From contig CAZKAP010000020.1 of assembly GCA_964550895.1 (NCBI GenBank), positions 1 through 60,889 on the forward strand: DNA of 60,889 nt, read 5' to 3'. The position numbers and the translations under genes were made by a program. This document shows, in pieces, positions 34,682 through 43,691 of this stretch. Under the pieces are notes generated by a model, which saw only the letters and a list, made by a program, of their open reading frames with translations, made no database searches and was not told the origin of the DNA. The stretch is from CAZKAP01 sp964550895 (GTDB lineage Bacteria > Bacteroidota > Bacteroidia > Flavobacteriales > Flavobacteriaceae). Numbering within the stretch: the first letter of the stretch is position 1; each line of letters starts with the position of its first letter.

Positions 34682-35863
34682 CTAATATTCCATTAAACGA
34701 TCGCGGCACCATTCTATTTCCCGGACTATGGAATCCACCAGGGATATCTTCAATTCCTCCGGCAGTACCTCCCAGGTATAGGTCTCAACTTCGAGCTGAT
34801 CGCAATCCGGTTGGGAGCGAATGTACTCCAGGACTTTGCGGATCTCCCCGTGGGTGGATCGGAAGGGCGGAAGGCTATCGCTGAACACCGGCACGTGAAA
34901 ATGGGAGCGCAATTCGGAGAACCCGGGCTTGCTGTCGAGCAGTTCTGGTATATCCCTGAACGTGCGTACAGTGCCGTCCTGCTTTTGGGTGACTTGGTGC
35001 AGATAGGTGGGTTCATTCAGAGTCTCCATGGTTTTCCAGGGATCCGTGCCGCCGGATAGATCCTCATCTCTGAGGGCGAGTGCCGCACTGAGCTGTATCT
35101 TGCCTATGCGTACCCCGGCCGCTTTAAGACGCCTGAACGCCTCGGCGGGCTCCTCGTAAGCCAGGGCAAAATGGCATACATCATAACAGAGGTTGATGTG
35201 CCTCCTGACCCACCGCTCCGTAGCGGCATCCATTCGGCGCGCCCGGGTAAAGAGATCCCCGGTGAAGTAGTCGATCGTCTCTGCACTATTTTCCAGCATG
35301 CCATCCGGTTCGGGTTCGATGTCCAGATGTATAAAGATTCCGGTCTCCTCCTCCAATTCCCCCAGTTCCCTGGCGAGCCGTATCAGGTTCAGGCTGCTCG
35401 CTTCCCGGACAGACTCCCTGCTTTCCGCATTCGCATGCCAGTGGCGGTAGGAAAGCGGGGAAGTTGAAATCCCACCGGAAACACCCCCAGGGAGCAGTTT
35501 TGCCAGAATTCGAATCAGGTTACGGGTATATTCCACCCGCTCTTCCCGGGTCCAGTCGGGCTCGTGCACCTTGTCCTTGACAGACTCTCCGTGGAAGTTT
35601 CCGTAAGGGAAACCGTTGATGGTGAATACATAGATGCCTTCGCTATCGAGCCAGCGACGAAAGCCTTCCAGCCTGTCGCCTTCCATCAACTCCGAGGCGG
35701 CCAGGGCGGAAAGCCTCAGGCCGAGTCCGAACGGTTGATCCGGGCATAACTCCGCCTTAACCGGGGGGACATAGCGTTCCAGATTTTCGAAGGTCTCCGC
35801 CCAATCTCTTCCGGGATGAATGTTCGTGCAATAGGTAAGATGAAAGCGATCAAGTAGCTGCAT
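34682..35863 (-). CDS. eboE: metabolite traffic protein EboE (TIM-barrel, sugar-phosphate isomerase/AP endonuclease-like)
   Basis: This 393-residue TIM-barrel protein resembles the xylose isomerase-like/AP endonuclease 2 family. The start MQLLDRFHLTYCTNIHPGRD and the segments INGFPYGNFHGESVKDKVH, IFIHLDIEPEPDGMLENSAE and INLCYDVCHFALAYEEPAEA are the metal-site type strands of that fold. It overlaps the eboD end by 14 bp. The reaction is unknown; ebo proteins of this type are needed for precursor handling in cyanobacterial scytonemin formation, according to published work. Confidence 0.85.
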   Translation of the reverse strand: MQLLDRFHLTYCTNIHPGRDWAETFENLERYVPPVKAELCPDQPFGLGLRLSALAASELMEGDRLEGFRRWLDSEGIYVFTINGFPYGNFHGESVKDKVHEPDWTREERVEYTRNLIRILAKLLPGGVSGGISTSPLSYRHWHANAESRESVREASSLNLIRLARELGELEEETGIFIHLDIEPEPDGMLENSAETIDYFTGDLFTRARRMDAATERWVRRHINLCYDVCHFALAYEEPAEAFRRLKAAGVRIGKIQLSAALALRDEDLSGGTDPWKTMETLNEPTYLHQVTQKQDGTVRTFRDIPELLDSKPGFSELRSHFHVPVFSDSLPPFRSTHGEIRKVLEYIRSQPDCDQLEVETYTWEVLPEELKISLVDSIVREIEWCRDRLMEY

Positions 35864-37028
35864 TCCGGGAAATTTTTGACCCAGGTATTCGCAATTGTGC
35901 GTCTATAGCCTTTCTCATCAGGGTCAGATCCACCTCGTGTATATCGAAAGGATCCCCTACTTCCCTGATCATGGCCAGGGTGAGGTTGCCTCCCAGGTGT
36001 TCCTGAAATTCTTCCAGCCCCTGAAGGAGTTCGGCGATCCGCTTTTCTTCCAGGGGTATGCCCAGATCGAAGCCCAGCCTTTCGAAGACGGCATATATCC
36101 GCTCCAACAGGTCGGTATTCAGCCACCCCTTGAGGCAGCTATAGCGCAGATCCAGTGCAATCCCCATAGCCACGGCCTCCCCGTGACGCAGTGCATATCC
36201 GGTCAGGTACTCAAGCCGATGGGCCGACCAGTGGCCGAAGTCCAGGGGACGGGAAGACCCTCGTTCGAACGGATCTCCACCCTGTGCGATGTGCTGCATA
36301 TGGATCTCGGCGCAGCGATGGATCAGGCGGTTCATCGATTCGGGATCACGCTGGCGCAGGCGTTCCGCCTGCCGGTCCAGAAAGTCAAAGAATACGGGGT
36401 CTTTTAAGAGGGCAACCTTCATGGCCTCAGCCATGCCGGATATCCAGTCCCTGTCGTCCAGGGTGCGCAGGAAAGTGTCGTCATTGATAACGGCGAACGG
36501 AATCGAAAACGTCCCCAGAAAATTCTTCTTCCCGAAGTAATTTACCCCGTTCTTGACCCCGACGGCTGCGTCGTTTTGCGCGAGCACGGTAGTGGGTATT
36601 CGGATATGCCGTACCCCCCGATGGGCCAGTGCTGAAGCGTATCCCACCATGTCAATCAATGCTCCACCTCCGATAGCCACTACGAAGGAATGCCTGCAGA
36701 TGTGCTCCGATTCGATGGCCCGAAGTACTTTTTCCACGTGCACGGGATCGTTTTTTGCGGCTTCTCCACCGGGTAAAACCAGGGCACCCCGAAACTCGAT
36801 ATGCTTCGATTGATCGCAGTACGTGCCAATCTGCTCCTGCAGATCGGGGAAGCAACGGGCAACGCCCTGATCGATGACAAAAAGGGCCTTGATGCGGTGG
36901 CCCCGTCCAAATTCCCCGAAGAGGCTATCCAGCAGTGGGTTTTTGGGCGCGAATGCATCTCGGGTGGAATGCAGGCTGTAGCGGTAGGTAACGCTGAACG
37001 ACTGGTTTATGGAGGGGCGTGGGTTCAT
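35850..37028 (-). CDS. eboD: EboD, 3-dehydroquinate synthase-like (AroB fold)
   Basis: This 392-residue protein belongs to the sugar phosphate cyclase/dehydroquinate synthase fold, which uses NAD and a divalent metal. NAD-binding GGGALIDMVGYASALAHRG and metal-ligand regions RIPTTVLAQNDAAVGVKNG, MAEAMKVALLKDP and DFGHWSAHRLEYLTGYALRHGEAVAM (read in parts) are retained. It is more divergent than a housekeeping AroB, and its place in the ebo cluster suggests a specialised ring-forming reaction. It lies 9 nt after eboC and overlaps eboE by 14 bp. Confidence 0.88.
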   Translation of the reverse strand: MNPRPSINQSFSVTYRYSLHSTRDAFAPKNPLLDSLFGEFGRGHRIKALFVIDQGVARCFPDLQEQIGTYCDQSKHIEFRGALVLPGGEAAKNDPVHVEKVLRAIESEHICRHSFVVAIGGGALIDMVGYASALAHRGVRHIRIPTTVLAQNDAAVGVKNGVNYFGKKNFLGTFSIPFAVINDDTFLRTLDDRDWISGMAEAMKVALLKDPVFFDFLDRQAERLRQRDPESMNRLIHRCAEIHMQHIAQGGDPFERGSSRPLDFGHWSAHRLEYLTGYALRHGEAVAMGIALDLRYSCLKGWLNTDLLERIYAVFERLGFDLGIPLEEKRIAELLQGLEEFQEHLGGNLTLAMIREVGDPFDIHEVDLTLMRKAIDAQLRIPGSKISRNAAT

Positions 37029-37037
37029 GGCCTAAAA

Positions 37038-37952
37038 TTACGTAACAAGGAAGAATCGGGAAAGGAGCAGGGATATTCCAGACATAGACAGTATGAGCAG
37101 TGCCCAGGACCATCCGCCAAAGGCACCTCCAAGGACCGCATCCAACAGCACCAGGGACAGCACCCCGGTCTTGACGGCCTTACGGATTCGATCGGGCCGG
37201 GGATCGCGGTGGGCCAGAAGCAGCGGATAGGACACCCAGGCTCCAAAAACCAATATTCCTGATAGTACAACGGGTCCCAGCCGATCGAAGTACATCAGCA
37301 GACCCGAAAGTGTAAGTAGGGACAGGAGATAGAGCCCGAATGAGGCCCTGAGTGCAGCCTTTTCTCCCCCGTGTACCTCACCGCGACTCACGGTGGTAAC
37401 CGCAAAGATATAGATCAGGGGAACCAGGGCGAAGCCTGATTTTTCCAGAGTCCAGAGCGGTGACATTCCCAGCAGCAGGTTCAGTGCGCGACATGCTCCC
37501 ATACAAAGTGGACCCCAGAATGCATGCCTCTTCGCCCTGTAATCGTAGAACCATATGCAACCCAGCAACAGCAAGGACCACCCCAATACCCGCAGGTCGA
37601 GCCAGGCGGCGAGCCCAAGGGCTATCAGGGCCAGCGTCCAGCCGAAAAAAAACACCTCCCCCGGGCTTACTACACCCGAAGGGATGGGGCGCTCGGGGCG
37701 TTCAACGGCATCGATCTCGCGATCGTAGTAGTCGTTCAGTACGACCCCGGCAGCATACAGCAGTATCGAAATCGCGGCGAGCACCGCGATATACCAGGGG
37801 GGCAATACGGTAGACCAGGAAAGGGAGTCGTCCAGGGAATAGGCTGCCACGGCGGCTCCTGCCAGCACGTCCGCAGCCGCCGTGGGCAGATTAGCCGGCC
37901 GGCAGAGTCTTAGAAAGGCTTTGAGTTTCTCCGTACTACGTGATCTGATCAC
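37038..37952 (-). CDS. eboC: UbiA-like prenyltransferase EboC
   Basis: This 304-residue integral membrane protein belongs to the UbiA prenyltransferase family. The first aspartate-rich motif is NDYYDREIDAVERPERPIPSG, split near residues 70-90. The second is weaker, IWFYDYRAKRH near 139. Around eight to nine hydrophobic helices follow. UbiA enzymes attach an isoprenoid tail to an aromatic acceptor at the membrane; the acceptor here is not known. It overlaps the eboB end by 17 bp. Confidence 0.9.
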   Translation of the reverse strand: MIRSRSTEKLKAFLRLCRPANLPTAAADVLAGAAVAAYSLDDSLSWSTVLPPWYIAVLAAISILLYAAGVVLNDYYDREIDAVERPERPIPSGVVSPGEVFFFGWTLALIALGLAAWLDLRVLGWSLLLLGCIWFYDYRAKRHAFWGPLCMGACRALNLLLGMSPLWTLEKSGFALVPLIYIFAVTTVSRGEVHGGEKAALRASFGLYLLSLLTLSGLLMYFDRLGPVVLSGILVFGAWVSYPLLLAHRDPRPDRIRKAVKTGVLSLVLLDAVLGGAFGGWSWALLILSMSGISLLLSRFFLVT

Positions 37953-38844
37953 TGCTTACCCTGGGTTCCTGGCCACGGAGTACACTGTTGTCGTTGAAGA
38001 GCTGCCGCTGATCAATTCCCTGAGCGTCCTTCCAGTCCGATTCCTTCATCCTTCCGGACATCCCGAAGGTATCCAGTGCATTGCTGTAGCAGGTCTTATG
38101 AACATCCTCCCGGGAAATCCCTTCCCGCAGCATGAGTGAGGCGGTCTTGGGAACCGCCATGGGATCGCTGATGCCCCAATCTGCCGAACTGTCCACTATG
38201 ATCCCATCGCTGCCGAACTTTCGCACTACTTCCACCATACGCTTGTTCCCCATTTTGGTCTTGGGGTAGATCGTGAATGCCGCTACGAAACCCCGGTCGA
38301 GGACATCCCGAACGGTCTCCTCGTTATTGTGATCGATCACTACCTTATGGGGGTCCAGGCCGTGTTCCAGGCAGACTTCCATGCTCCGCAGGGTACCCGC
38401 TTTCTTATCCCGGTGCGGGGTATGAACCTGCACCAGCATATCCCATTCCCTGGCCAGTTCCAGTTGCGCCCGGAAATACTTGTCCTCTGCCGGCGTCTGA
38501 TCGTCGTATCCAATTTCGCCTATGGCCACCACATTTTCCTTGTGCAGATACAGCGGAAGCAGCTCCATCACCTGTTCCGCCAGGGGTTCGTTGTTGGCCT
38601 CTTTCGAATTCAGACCGATGGTGCAATAGTGTTTAATGCCGAACTGACTGGCACGGAAGGGTTCCCAGCCCACAAGACTGCTGAAATAGTCCTGAAAGGA
38701 TCCTACCTGAGTACGGGGCTGCCCTAGCCAAAATGAGGGCTCGATAACGGCAACGACTCCGGCCGCTGCCATGGCCTCGTAATCGTCGGTGGTCCTGGCG
38801 CTCATGTGGATGTGCGGATCGATAAATTGCATTTTTTCTTCCAT
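37936..38844 (-). CDS. eboB: TatD-family metal hydrolase EboB
   Basis: This 302-residue TIM-barrel metallohydrolase belongs to the TatD/amidohydrolase group. Metal ligands are visible in FIDPHIHMSARTTDDYEAM at the N-terminus, AIGEIGYDDQTP, VQVHTPHRDKKAG, VIDHNNEET and VDSSADWGISDP. The start is MEEKMQFIDPHIH, 11 nt after the eboA stop; a longer reading into eboA is rejected because it runs through the eboA coding frame. Function in the cluster is unknown. Confidence 0.88.
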   Translation of the reverse strand: MEEKMQFIDPHIHMSARTTDDYEAMAAAGVVAVIEPSFWLGQPRTQVGSFQDYFSSLVGWEPFRASQFGIKHYCTIGLNSKEANNEPLAEQVMELLPLYLHKENVVAIGEIGYDDQTPAEDKYFRAQLELAREWDMLVQVHTPHRDKKAGTLRSMEVCLEHGLDPHKVVIDHNNEETVRDVLDRGFVAAFTIYPKTKMGNKRMVEVVRKFGSDGIIVDSSADWGISDPMAVPKTASLMLREGISREDVHKTCYSNALDTFGMSGRMKESDWKDAQGIDQRQLFNDNSVLRGQEPRVSSDQIT

Positions 38845-38855
38845 GGTGAAATGTA

Positions 38856-39728
38856 TTATGGGGTATTTGTGACGGTTCCGAGTTGATTCCAATTCAGGAG
38901 TCCCCGGGCCGCAGATGATTCCAGTTCGGGATATTGCGCCAGTAGATCCAGTGCCGATGGAGATCCTGAAGCGTGACAAACCAGGGCAGCAGCCTCGTTT
39001 TCAGCAGGATCCCCGCTACTCAGCAGGCGTTTCATATCCTCGAGCAAAACGGCGTTCAGAAACGGAGAAACCGGCTTCCATATGACCGGGTCGATCTGTC
39101 GACCGGCCGCCCAGCGTTCATGGGCATAGTCGGAGATGATCCGAGCCAGATTTGCATTGGCCCGCTCCTCCACTCCTTCGATTTCATTCAGGTCTCGCCC
39201 CATGAATGCAGCCTTTAGATACATCTGGTTCCACTGCTGCTCGTTGAAATACCGGGCCGGGTAGGGATTGGAAGCGGAGATGGCATCGAACACCGGAGTG
39301 ATGTTGGTCCGTAGGGCTTCCACCGCGGCAAAGTGAAATTCCTCCGGATCGGGCAAAGTGATCAAATAGCGAAGGAAGGTAACCAGTTCATTGAAATCGG
39401 CTACTTCTATCAGCTTGCGGGTGCGTTCGCCATAAAAGTCGCGATTTTCTAAAAGCAGCTTGCTGATCAGCCACATCCGCGCATATTCGGAGGCGGTGAT
39501 GCCGTTTTTTCTCAGGTATTCCTCACCTATACCCGAAGTGGCCTCCTCGGGATCGAAAACACTCCCATCACCGAAACGGCCGGCACACTGACTTAAGGCG
39601 ATGTAAAAACGGGAGGCATTCGGTTCCGACACAAGTTCCTGTAACTTGTCTTCAATCCATTCGGGTGCAGATGCTTCCGGAACGGAAGATCGGAGCCTGT
39701 CGAGCTGGTACAATTCGGGGCTGTACAT
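38856..39728 (-). CDS. eboA: EboA domain-containing protein
   Basis: This is the first gene of the ebo unit, a 290-residue soluble, helix-rich protein without signal peptide. It is all-alpha in appearance and has no enzymatic motif that I recognise. It is called EboA from its length, its N-terminal MYSPELYQLDRLRSS and its leading place before eboB. I chose ATG 39728, which lies 20 nt after a perfect -7 box; an upstream ATG at 39764 overlaps the box. EboA has no defined biochemical role. Confidence 0.82.
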   Translation of the reverse strand: MYSPELYQLDRLRSSVPEASAPEWIEDKLQELVSEPNASRFYIALSQCAGRFGDGSVFDPEEATSGIGEEYLRKNGITASEYARMWLISKLLLENRDFYGERTRKLIEVADFNELVTFLRYLITLPDPEEFHFAAVEALRTNITPVFDAISASNPYPARYFNEQQWNQMYLKAAFMGRDLNEIEGVEERANANLARIISDYAHERWAAGRQIDPVIWKPVSPFLNAVLLEDMKRLLSSGDPAENEAAALVCHASGSPSALDLLAQYPELESSAARGLLNWNQLGTVTNTP

Positions 39729-39748
39729 GTTTGTCGTTCCTGGGTTTA

Positions 39749-39756
39749 CAAATATA
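39749..39756 (-). promoter_or_regulatory. -7 box for the ebo operon
   Basis: The minus strand reads TATATTTG, an exact TAnnTTTG match, 20 nt upstream of the eboA ATG at 39728. No TTG is seen at the -33 spacing. Confidence 0.6.
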
Positions 39757-39786
39757 ACTATCATAAACCGGCGTTCGTATACATTG

Positions 39787-39794
39787 TATCTTTG
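39787..39794 (+). promoter_or_regulatory. -7 box for the miaE-like gene
   Basis: TATCTTTG, an exact TAnnTTTG match, ends 17 nt before the ATG at 39812. It is divergent from the ebo promoter 30 nt away. Confidence 0.6.
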
Positions 39795-39811
39795 AATACC
39801 AAACTATCGCT

Positions 39812-40393
39812 ATGCTGGGTCTCAAGCTACCAACCGACCCGCGCTGGGTCGACATCGCGGAAAAAAACATCGAAGAAATCCTAACTGACCATGCCTATTG
39901 CGAGCAAAAAGCTGCGAGCACAGCGATCTCACTGATCGTTGGTTTCCCGGAGAAAACCGAGTTGGTTCGGGAAATGATCGCCCTGGCGAGGGAGGAAATG
40001 GGCCATTTTCACATGGTGCACGAGAAGCTGCTGGAACGGGGATATGCCCTGGGAAGGGAGCGCAAGGATCACTATGTGCTAGAACTCATGAAGTTCTTTC
40101 CCAAAGGAGGCAGCCGGGAGGATCATCTGATCCATAAACTGCTCATTGCGGGTCTTATAGAGGCCCGTAGCTGCGAACGCTTCCGGTTACTGTCCGAACA
40201 TATAGCCGACGACGATCTGGCCGAATTCTACCGCAAGCTTATGGTGAGCGAAGCGAACCACTATACCCTGTTTCTAAAGTTCGCCCGGCAATTCGGGGAT
40301 CGGGAACGGGTGGATCGAAAATGGCAGGAATTATTAGATTACGAGGCTGACATCATGAAGGACCTCGGAACCTCGGAGACCATGCACGGTTAA
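39812..40393 (+). CDS. miaE: tRNA-(ms2io6A)-hydroxylase MiaE-like
   Basis: This 193-residue ferritin-like diiron protein would hydroxylate the isopentenyl group of ms2i6A37 in tRNA. The diiron ligands appear in AREEMGHFHMVHEKL (E-E-x-x-H), LIEARSCERFRLL and VSEANHYTLFLKF. The N-terminus LKLPTDPRWVDIAEKNI and length fit MiaE. MiaA and MiaB are not in the window. It is convergent with ppk1 (10 nt apart). Confidence 0.9.
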   Translation: MLGLKLPTDPRWVDIAEKNIEEILTDHAYCEQKAASTAISLIVGFPEKTELVREMIALAREEMGHFHMVHEKLLERGYALGRERKDHYVLELMKFFPKGGSREDHLIHKLLIAGLIEARSCERFRLLSEHIADDDLAEFYRKLMVSEANHYTLFLKFARQFGDRERVDRKWQELLDYEADIMKDLGTSETMHG

Positions 40394-40403
40394 ACGCAGT
40401 GGA

Positions 40404-42497
40404 TTAATCCTCCCCCTCCGCGAGTTTCTTCTTGTAGTATTCGTAAATCGCTATCTGGGAGCGTATGGGATCGGAAGTCTGTTTCCTGTATGCATTGTCC
40501 TGTGCCGGGCTAAAGACCCGGGCCTTCACATTGTCTCTCCACGAAATCTCAAAAGTATCGAGGAGTTCCTGCCGGATATCCGGATCGTAGATTGGACATC
40601 CCACTTCGACGCGGTTCTCAATATTCCGTGTCATCCAGTCCGCCGATGAAATGTAGATCTTCGGTTCGCCCCCGTTCCCGAAAATGTAGAGCCTGGGGTG
40701 CTCCAGAAACTTGTCCACCACGCTGATGGCTTCTATGTTCTCGCTCATGCCGGGGACACCGGGAATCAGACAATTCACCCCCCTGATAATCAGCTTGATT
40801 TCCACGCCGGCCCGGGAGGCTTCGTACAGCTTATCGACCATGCGGTAGGAGGTCAGGCTGTTCATCTTGATCTTGATCAGCCCCTTCTTTCCTTCCCTGA
40901 CCTGTGCGATTTCGTTGTCGATCAGGCGCGAGAGGGTATTTTTGGTGTAGTGGGGAGATACGATCAGGTGACGGTACTTGTGGATGCGGTAGCTGGTCTC
41001 GAAAAATTCGAACACCCGGTCTACCTCACGGAGTATGGTGTCATCCGCCGTAAACAAGGTGTAATCCGTATAGATCCGGGCCGTGGATTCGTTGAAGTTT
41101 CCGGTACTGATGAAGCCGTAGCGCTTGATATTCTTGGAACCCTCCTTTCGTTCCACCAAACAGATCTTGCTGTGTACCTTAAGCCCGGGTATGCCAAAGA
41201 TCAGTCGTATGCCCTCTTCCTGAAAGCGGTTCGCGTACTCAATATTGGCCTTCTCGTCGAAACGCGCCTGCAGTTCAATCTGCACTGTAACCCGCTTGCC
41301 ATTGCGTGCCGCATTGATTAGCGCCGCCGCTACCTGTGAGTTCTTAGCCAGCCGGTATATGGTGATCTTTATATCGGTCACGTCCGGATCAAGGGCGGCC
41401 TCCTTGAGGAAACTGACCAGGTAGGCGTAGGTGTGATACGGCGCAAACTGGAGGTAGTCCTTCCGGGCGATCTGTCCAAAGAGCGAGCCGTCCAGCGAAA
41501 AACCCTTGATTGGAAGTGGGGGCATGGGCTCATACAACAGCTCAGACTTGCCCAGATTGGGAAAGCCCATGTAATCCTTTCGGTTGTGGTATCGCCCTCC
41601 GGGAATCACGCTATCGGTCTCTTCGATGTGCATTTTATTCTTGAGAAAGCGGAGCGTATCGATCTTTATCCGCTTATCGTACACAAAGCGAACCGGATCT
41701 GAAATGCGCCTACCCTCCACACTGCTGGAAATCTTGTCAATAAAACTCTTGGAAAGGTCGTCGTCTATATCCAACTCGGCATCGCGGGTGATCTTGATCA
41801 TGTGTGCACTGATGGTGTCGTAATCGAACATAGGGAAGATTTCATCCAGGTTAAATCGAATGAGGTCGTCCAGCAGGATGACGTATTTCCTTCCATCCAG
41901 TTCGGGCAGTACCACGAAGCGGTCCAGGTTGCCGGGTATCTCGATCAATGCGTACTGATTGTCCCGGCTCCAACGACCCTGCTTGTGATCACGGACGTTT
42001 AACTCCATGCGCACGGCCAGATATGCCGCCGTATCGTCCAGCATAGGAAAATCGGCCAGATCGTTCAGGATAATGGTGATCAGTTCGGGATGCACCTTCT
42101 CCTTGAAGAAGTCGTGCAGGAAGTCCACATGCTGATCTTCAATCTCGTTTTCGTCTATGATATAGATGTCATGGGTCCTCAGTTCCTCCTTAATGGAATC
42201 CAGGATATGCAGGCTCTTGGCCTGCAACTGAATCACATATCGGGTGATTTCCTCCAGCAGGTCCTTGGCCTTTTCTCCGCCGAGTACACTCTTACCCGAT
42301 TTCCCGGCATCCACGATGCGCTTAACGGTGGCATAGCGAACCTTAAAGAACTCATCGAGATTGTTGCTGAAGATTCCCAGAAACCGCAACCGCTCGATCA
42401 GGGGTACCCGACTGTCGGCTGCCTCCTGCAGGACGCGATCGTTGAAGTGGAGCCAGCTGATCTCCCGGTTGATGTACTCGTTTTTCTTTCTAATCAT
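40404..42497 (-). CDS. ppk1: polyphosphate kinase 1
   Basis: Ppk1 (697 residues) builds polyphosphate from ATP at the membrane. The N-terminal domain begins INREISWLHFNDRVLQEA. The catalytic PLD-like domains have the autophosphorylated histidine in GLKVHSKICLVERKEG near residue 437 and the Mg-binding GFISTGNFNESTARIYTDY. A second PLD motif region lies at SSADWMTRNIENRVEVG. It overlaps the SixA-like gene by 8 bp on the same strand, so the two are probably co-transcribed. Confidence 0.94.
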   Translation of the reverse strand: MIRKKNEYINREISWLHFNDRVLQEAADSRVPLIERLRFLGIFSNNLDEFFKVRYATVKRIVDAGKSGKSVLGGEKAKDLLEEITRYVIQLQAKSLHILDSIKEELRTHDIYIIDENEIEDQHVDFLHDFFKEKVHPELITIILNDLADFPMLDDTAAYLAVRMELNVRDHKQGRWSRDNQYALIEIPGNLDRFVVLPELDGRKYVILLDDLIRFNLDEIFPMFDYDTISAHMIKITRDAELDIDDDLSKSFIDKISSSVEGRRISDPVRFVYDKRIKIDTLRFLKNKMHIEETDSVIPGGRYHNRKDYMGFPNLGKSELLYEPMPPLPIKGFSLDGSLFGQIARKDYLQFAPYHTYAYLVSFLKEAALDPDVTDIKITIYRLAKNSQVAAALINAARNGKRVTVQIELQARFDEKANIEYANRFQEEGIRLIFGIPGLKVHSKICLVERKEGSKNIKRYGFISTGNFNESTARIYTDYTLFTADDTILREVDRVFEFFETSYRIHKYRHLIVSPHYTKNTLSRLIDNEIAQVREGKKGLIKIKMNSLTSYRMVDKLYEASRAGVEIKLIIRGVNCLIPGVPGMSENIEAISVVDKFLEHPRLYIFGNGGEPKIYISSADWMTRNIENRVEVGCPIYDPDIRQELLDTFEISWRDNVKARVFSPAQDNAYRKQTSDPIRSQIAIYEYYKKKLAEGED

Positions 42498-42984
42498 GGG
42501 TTTTTAATTCGCTGGGCCTGACTATAAGCCGGGTATGACCCCCGCTTAACAGCCGCCAGTTATCGGATTCAAATGCAATTTCTGCCAGGCCCGCGGTGGG
42601 CAGGTTATCCAGAAACCGGTCGCCCAGGCGGTTTACCAGTTGGGTAAAGGCCTCATTGTGACCAACGAGTATCACATGCTCCAGGCCCTGATCCAGGCCC
42701 CTGATGACTTCGAGGACCTGTTCGCCCGAGAAGTCGTACATCTCCTCCCTGATCCGGATTTCCGAGGGATCCCAACCCCAGCTTCGAGCCGCAATCACCG
42801 CCGTGTGCAATGCCCTGATGGCCGGGCTGCTGATAATGGCACCGGCCGATTCGGCCCATCCCCCGTAATGGCCGGCGACAAGTCCGGCATCTCGTATGCC
42901 TCTTTCGATCAGGGTGCGATCCCGATCCGAGACCGGATACTCCCAGGAGGACTTTCCGTGCCGTAAAAAGGTGATCTTTTTCAA
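42490..42984 (-). CDS. SixA-like phosphohistidine phosphatase
   Basis: This 164-residue protein of the histidine phosphatase superfamily has the RHG motif in FLRHGKSSWEYPVSDRDR (His9) and the second His in HVILVGHNEAFTQLVNRLG near 110. The length and motif suit SixA, which dephosphorylates histidine on signalling proteins. The 8-bp overlap with ppk1, which works through a phosphohistidine, is suggestive but not proof of a link. Upstream pdxH ends 15 nt away on the same strand. Confidence 0.88.
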   Translation of the reverse strand: MKKITFLRHGKSSWEYPVSDRDRTLIERGIRDAGLVAGHYGGWAESAGAIISSPAIRALHTAVIAARSWGWDPSEIRIREEMYDFSGEQVLEVIRGLDQGLEHVILVGHNEAFTQLVNRLGDRFLDNLPTAGLAEIAFESDNWRLLSGGHTRLIVRPSELKTHD

Positions 42985-42999
42985 TATTCTATTCGTTGA

Positions 43000-43650
43000 T
43001 TACGGGGCCAGCCGCTCCATCTTCCAGTTGTACTCAGCGTCCAGTCGGTATCGGATGCGATCGTGCATGCGGTTGGGTCGCCCCTGCCAAAACTCCATTT
43101 CAATCGGACGGATCAGAAATCCTCCCCAGTACGGAGGCCTGGGAATCTCAGTTCCCTCAGGAAACCGCTGTTCAAATTCCTCCATGGCCTTATCAAGCTC
43201 GTCCCTTGAGGTCACCACGGTACTCTGCCGGGATGCCCAGGCACCCAGTTTACTGCCCCTGGGGCGACTTTCGTAATATCCGTCCGACAAGTTCTCCAGC
43301 AGCATCTCCGCCTCGCCTTTCCAGATCACCTGCCGCTCCATGCCCGGCCAATAGAACGAGGCAGACACCTTATTATTCTGCGCTATGGCCCTCCCCTTTT
43401 CGCTTTCATAATTCGTGAAGAATTCCATGCCTTCGTAAGTAAAGCGCTTCATGAGCACCACACGGCCCCTGGGAAAACCATCGAGTCCTAAGGTACTTAG
43501 CGTAAAAGCATTGGATTCATCAACCGAATCGCCCTGATCCACCTCTAAGAACCAATCCCGAAAGAGCTCGATGGGGTTCTCAGGGAGTTCTTCCTCCAGC
43601 AACTGATTGCGTTCGTAATTCTTGCGGTAATCGCTCAGGTCTTTCTGCAT
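43000..43650 (-). CDS. pdxH: pyridoxamine 5'-phosphate oxidase
   Basis: PdxH makes pyridoxal 5'-phosphate from pyridoxine- or pyridoxamine-phosphate using FMN. I start at ATG 43650 (MQKDLSDYRKNYE), giving 216 residues, the family norm; eight more residues are possible from an upstream ATG. Motifs are AFTLSTLGLDGFPRGRVVLMKRF, FFTNYESEKGRAI, FYWPGMERQVIWKGEAEM, WASRQSTVV, and the C-terminal FWQGRPNRMHDRI. It lies between rnz and the SixA-like gene on the same strand. Confidence 0.94.
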   Translation of the reverse strand: MQKDLSDYRKNYERNQLLEEELPENPIELFRDWFLEVDQGDSVDESNAFTLSTLGLDGFPRGRVVLMKRFTYEGMEFFTNYESEKGRAIAQNNKVSASFYWPGMERQVIWKGEAEMLLENLSDGYYESRPRGSKLGAWASRQSTVVTSRDELDKAMEEFEQRFPEGTEIPRPPYWGGFLIRPIEMEFWQGRPNRMHDRIRYRLDAEYNWKMERLAP

Positions 43651-43691
43651 GGAAACTGCGGATGTGTACTTCAAAAAAGCGGAAATCCCTT

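Noticed and set aside
38845..38979. Extended N-terminus of eboB into eboA
   Set aside because: The extra 45 residues overlap the eboA frame and lack any family pattern, while MEEKMQFIDPHIH starts 11 nt after the eboA stop.
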